From contig NZ_CP071238.1 of NCBI RefSeq assembly GCF_017299535.1, positions 992,001-1,056,000 on the forward strand: DNA of 64,000 bases, in the 5' to 3' direction. Shown here piece by piece: positions 62,579-64,000 of this stretch; position 1 is the stretch's first letter, and each line of letters begins with the position of its first letter. The translations under genes were made by a program, and so were the position numbers. The DNA is from Serratia marcescens subsp. marcescens ATCC 13880. Its GTDB lineage: Bacteria > Pseudomonadota > Gammaproteobacteria > Enterobacterales > Enterobacteriaceae. The notes beneath the pieces were generated by a model. The model was not told the DNA's origin and searched no databases. It saw only the letters and a list, made by a program, of their open reading frames with translations.

Positions 62579-63181
62579 TTACAGCTTGGCAGCGTTTTCA
62601 GACAGGTATTTTGCCACGCCGTCTGGGGAAGCGCCCATACCTGCTTTGCCTTTTTCCCACTGAGCCGGGCAGACTTCACCGTGCTCTTCGTGGAATTGCA
62701 GCGCGTCAACGGTACGGATCATTTCGTCGATGTTACGGCCGATTGGCAGGTCGTTAACAACCTGAGCACGCACGATGCCGTCTTTGTCGATCAGGAAGGA
62801 GCCGCGCAGCGCAACGCCGGCTTCCGGGTGTTCGATGCCGTAAGCTTTCTGGATTTCACGCTTAACGTCAGCAACCATTGCGTATTTCACTTCACCGATG
62901 CCGCCTTTGTCGACAGGGGTTTTACGCCATGCGTTGTGGACGAATTCTGAGTCGAAGGAAACGCCAACCACTTCAACGCCACGCTTCTGGAACTCTTCAT
63001 AGCGGTGATCGAAAGCGATCAGCTCGGAAGGGCATACGAAGGTGAAGTCCATTGGCCAGAAGAACAGCACGGCCGGTTTGCCGTTCAGGTGCTTCTTCAG
63101 GTTGAAGTTTTCAACGATTTCGCCGCTACCCAGTACGGCAGCTGCAGTGAAGTCAGGGGCTTGACGAGTTACCAGGACCAT
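62579..63181 (-). CDS. Typical 2-Cys peroxiredoxin (TsaA/AhpC-like)
   Basis: 200-residue thiol peroxidase that reduces hydrogen peroxide and organic peroxides. Peroxidatic C50 is in 'PMDFTFVCPSELIAF' and resolving C171 in 'HGEVCPAQWEKG'; the 'GGIGEVKYAMVAD' and 'YLSENAAKL' tail fit the AhpC/TSA family (sensitive type with a short C-terminal extension). Start at 63181 has AGGAG; frames to 63298 would run through the promoter. Upstream are a -10/-35 pair at 63230-63258 and a near-consensus OxyR site. Between ggt and acpH, a place without such a gene in E. coli. Confidence 0.93.
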   Translation of the reverse strand: MVLVTRQAPDFTAAAVLGSGEIVENFNLKKHLNGKPAVLFFWPMDFTFVCPSELIAFDHRYEEFQKRGVEVVGVSFDSEFVHNAWRKTPVDKGGIGEVKYAMVADVKREIQKAYGIEHPEAGVALRGSFLIDKDGIVRAQVVNDLPIGRNIDEMIRTVDALQFHEEHGEVCPAQWEKGKAGMGASPDGVAKYLSENAAKL

Positions 63182-63229
63182 AATTACTCCTGTAATAGGT
63201 GTTAAAGGGTGGATGTAAAAACAAGGGCC

Positions 63230-63258
63230 AGTATAGGGGCCATGACTTGGTGAATAAA
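63230..63258 (-). promoter_or_regulatory. Promoter of the peroxiredoxin gene
   Basis: On the minus strand TATACT at 63235-63230, 17 bases, TTTATT at 63258-63253. A good -10 with a poor -35 is common for activator-dependent promoters such as OxyR targets. Confidence 0.55.
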
Positions 63259-63280
63259 GGGTAAAAGACCAATTAATGAG

Positions 63281-63317
63281 ATAGCTTTTACCTATCAAAG
63301 TCGTTGATATAATTTAT
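63281..63317 (-). promoter_or_regulatory. OxyR binding site candidate
   Basis: ATAG at 63281-63284 and CTAT at 63292-63295 are exact with the expected T and A between them; the second pair is GTTG (63303) and TTAT (63314), with T and A again in place. About 17 of 20 defined positions of the OxyR consensus match, all four half-sites at 11-bp spacing. Confidence 0.6.
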
Positions 63318-63410
63318 CAAGCTTTAAAAATAACCTTTTCCTGCAAAAGGGCAAGCGGCAAAACGTAAATTCTTGCAATGCGCTGCAATTTCAAACGCTT
63401 GGGCTTGACC

Positions 63411-63992
63411 TCAGAGCGTTTTTTCCTTCGCCTGCTGCATCATTTGCGGATAAAACTGCCAGAATTGTGTTTCAAGCTGATGATAATGTTGTTCGACGTC
63501 GGCGAACGAGCCGGCCAGCGCTTCGAGGCGCGGACGGCGGCTGGCCATGCCCTGCAATACCCGGGCGATGAACGGCAATTCGGCGTAGCGTTCCAGCCAG
63601 CGTTCCGGCCACAGATAGCCGTTCAGGTTCTGAAAACGCGGGGGCGTGAGCGGCAGGTAAGGTTCGATCTGGCTGCGGGCTTCCTGGGTAAACTGGTGCA
63701 GGTCGCGTGAAGGCTCCAACTGTTGCCAGTGGCGCGCCAGAAAATGGTCCCACACCACGTCGAGGGTGATCGGCGCCACGCGGCGGTAGGGGGCGCTGAA
63801 ATAGTCGCGGCAGGCTTTCACCTGCGGCAGGCTGTCGGTCAGCACGTCGACGCGGCGGTGCATCATGATGCCGGCCACGACCTCGGGCTGGTAGTCGGCG
63901 GCGGGGTTGCCGCGCACGAAATCGGCCAGCAGGTTGCCCAGCAGCGAACTGTCCGCCAGCATGGCCAGGTGAAGGTGAGCGAGAAAATTCAT
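63411..63992 (-). CDS. acpH: AcpH, acyl-carrier-protein phosphodiesterase
   Basis: 193-residue enzyme that removes the phosphopantetheine arm from holo-ACP (HD-like fold). It starts '[11 protein letters not shown]', has '[38 protein letters not shown]' (residues 19-56) with the metal-binding D and H residues, and '[10 protein letters not shown]' further on, matching E. coli AcpH (YajB). The start at 63992 is inside the window, with GTTGAGGG to its right as ribosome site. In E. coli acpH follows malZ directly, so ybdG, ggt and the peroxiredoxin make this region different. Confidence 0.93.
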   Translation of the reverse strand: MNFLAHLHLAMLADSSLLGNLLADFVRGNPAADYQPEVVAGIMMHRRVDVLTDSLPQVKACRDYFSAPYRRVAPITLDVVWDHFLARHWQQLEPSRDLHQFTQEARSQIEPYLPLTPPRFQNLNGYLWPERWLERYAELPFIARVLQGMASRRPRLEALAGSFADVEQHYHQLETQFWQFYPQMMQQAKEKTL

Positions 63993-64000
63993 CCCTCAAC

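Noticed and set aside
1-64000. tRNA, rRNA, CRISPR, IS or phage elements
   Set aside because: I looked for repeat arrays, transposase-like proteins and cloverleaf patterns and found none I could support.

Overview
The window is a chromosomal segment of an enterobacterium of the genus Serratia, most likely S. marcescens or a very close relative. The decisive evidence is a complete haem-acquisition locus, hasI-hasS-hasR-hasA-hasD-hasE-hasB (32.4-41.4 kb). Its HasA is 188 residues with haem ligands H32, Y75 and H83, and HasR is an 899-residue precursor, both as in S. marcescens. High G+C coding sequence and strong E. coli/Yersinia-like synteny agree. I see no tRNA, rRNA, insertion sequence, prophage or CRISPR array.

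Left part (0-30 kb) is mostly single genes and short operons. It starts with a broken-off feaR and feaB (phenylacetaldehyde oxidation), then leuE, an ada-plus-dioxygenase repair operon, tehB, a DUF1615 lipoprotein, a 2-oxo-acid decarboxylase, a universal stress protein, pagP, two YjjA/YoaF-type envelope proteins, a DeoR-VOC pair, a LysR/pirin/ycaC group, small envelope and acetyltransferase genes, an MmyB-type regulator facing yafE, aqpZ, a phytase-like secreted protein with a Pho box, ltrA, a DUF1471 protein, and a Fur-boxed siderophore-uptake set (binding protein, TonB-dependent receptor, acetyltransferase).

Right part (30-64 kb) follows a backbone familiar from E. coli: aroL - yaiA - ppnP - rdgC - mak - sbcC - sbcD - phoB - phoR - brnQ - proY - malZ - acpH. 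Accessory blocks interrupt it: an AraC/NTF2 pair between aroL and yaiA, the whole has locus between yaiA and ppnP (where E. coli has aroM), a Phd/PIN toxin-antitoxin pair plus an orphan LicT-type antiterminator between mak and sbcC, a PstS-like gene after phoR, a 29-codon candidate small ORF before brnQ, a lipoprotein and the mechanosensitive channel YbdG between proY and malZ, and ggt plus a 2-Cys peroxiredoxin before acpH.

The has genes form one circuit. Fur controls hasI; HasI appears to act on matched promoters before hasS and hasR; HasS senses haem-loaded HasR; HasA is exported by HasD/HasE (with an outer-membrane TolC-type partner not in this window); and HasB powers HasR. In this copy hasD carries a frameshift in a (GC)n tract just after the ABC signature, which would cut off Walker B and stop HasA export unless it is a sequencing error or a reversible slip.

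The most useful new signals are regulatory: paired HasI promoter elements, a RAT/terminator switch with an enlarged apical region before licT, a Pho box before the phytase-like gene, a near-complete OxyR site before the peroxiredoxin, tandem FeaR sites before feaB, an Ada A/B box before ada, and a duplicated 8-bp palindrome overlapping the antitoxin ribosome-binding site.
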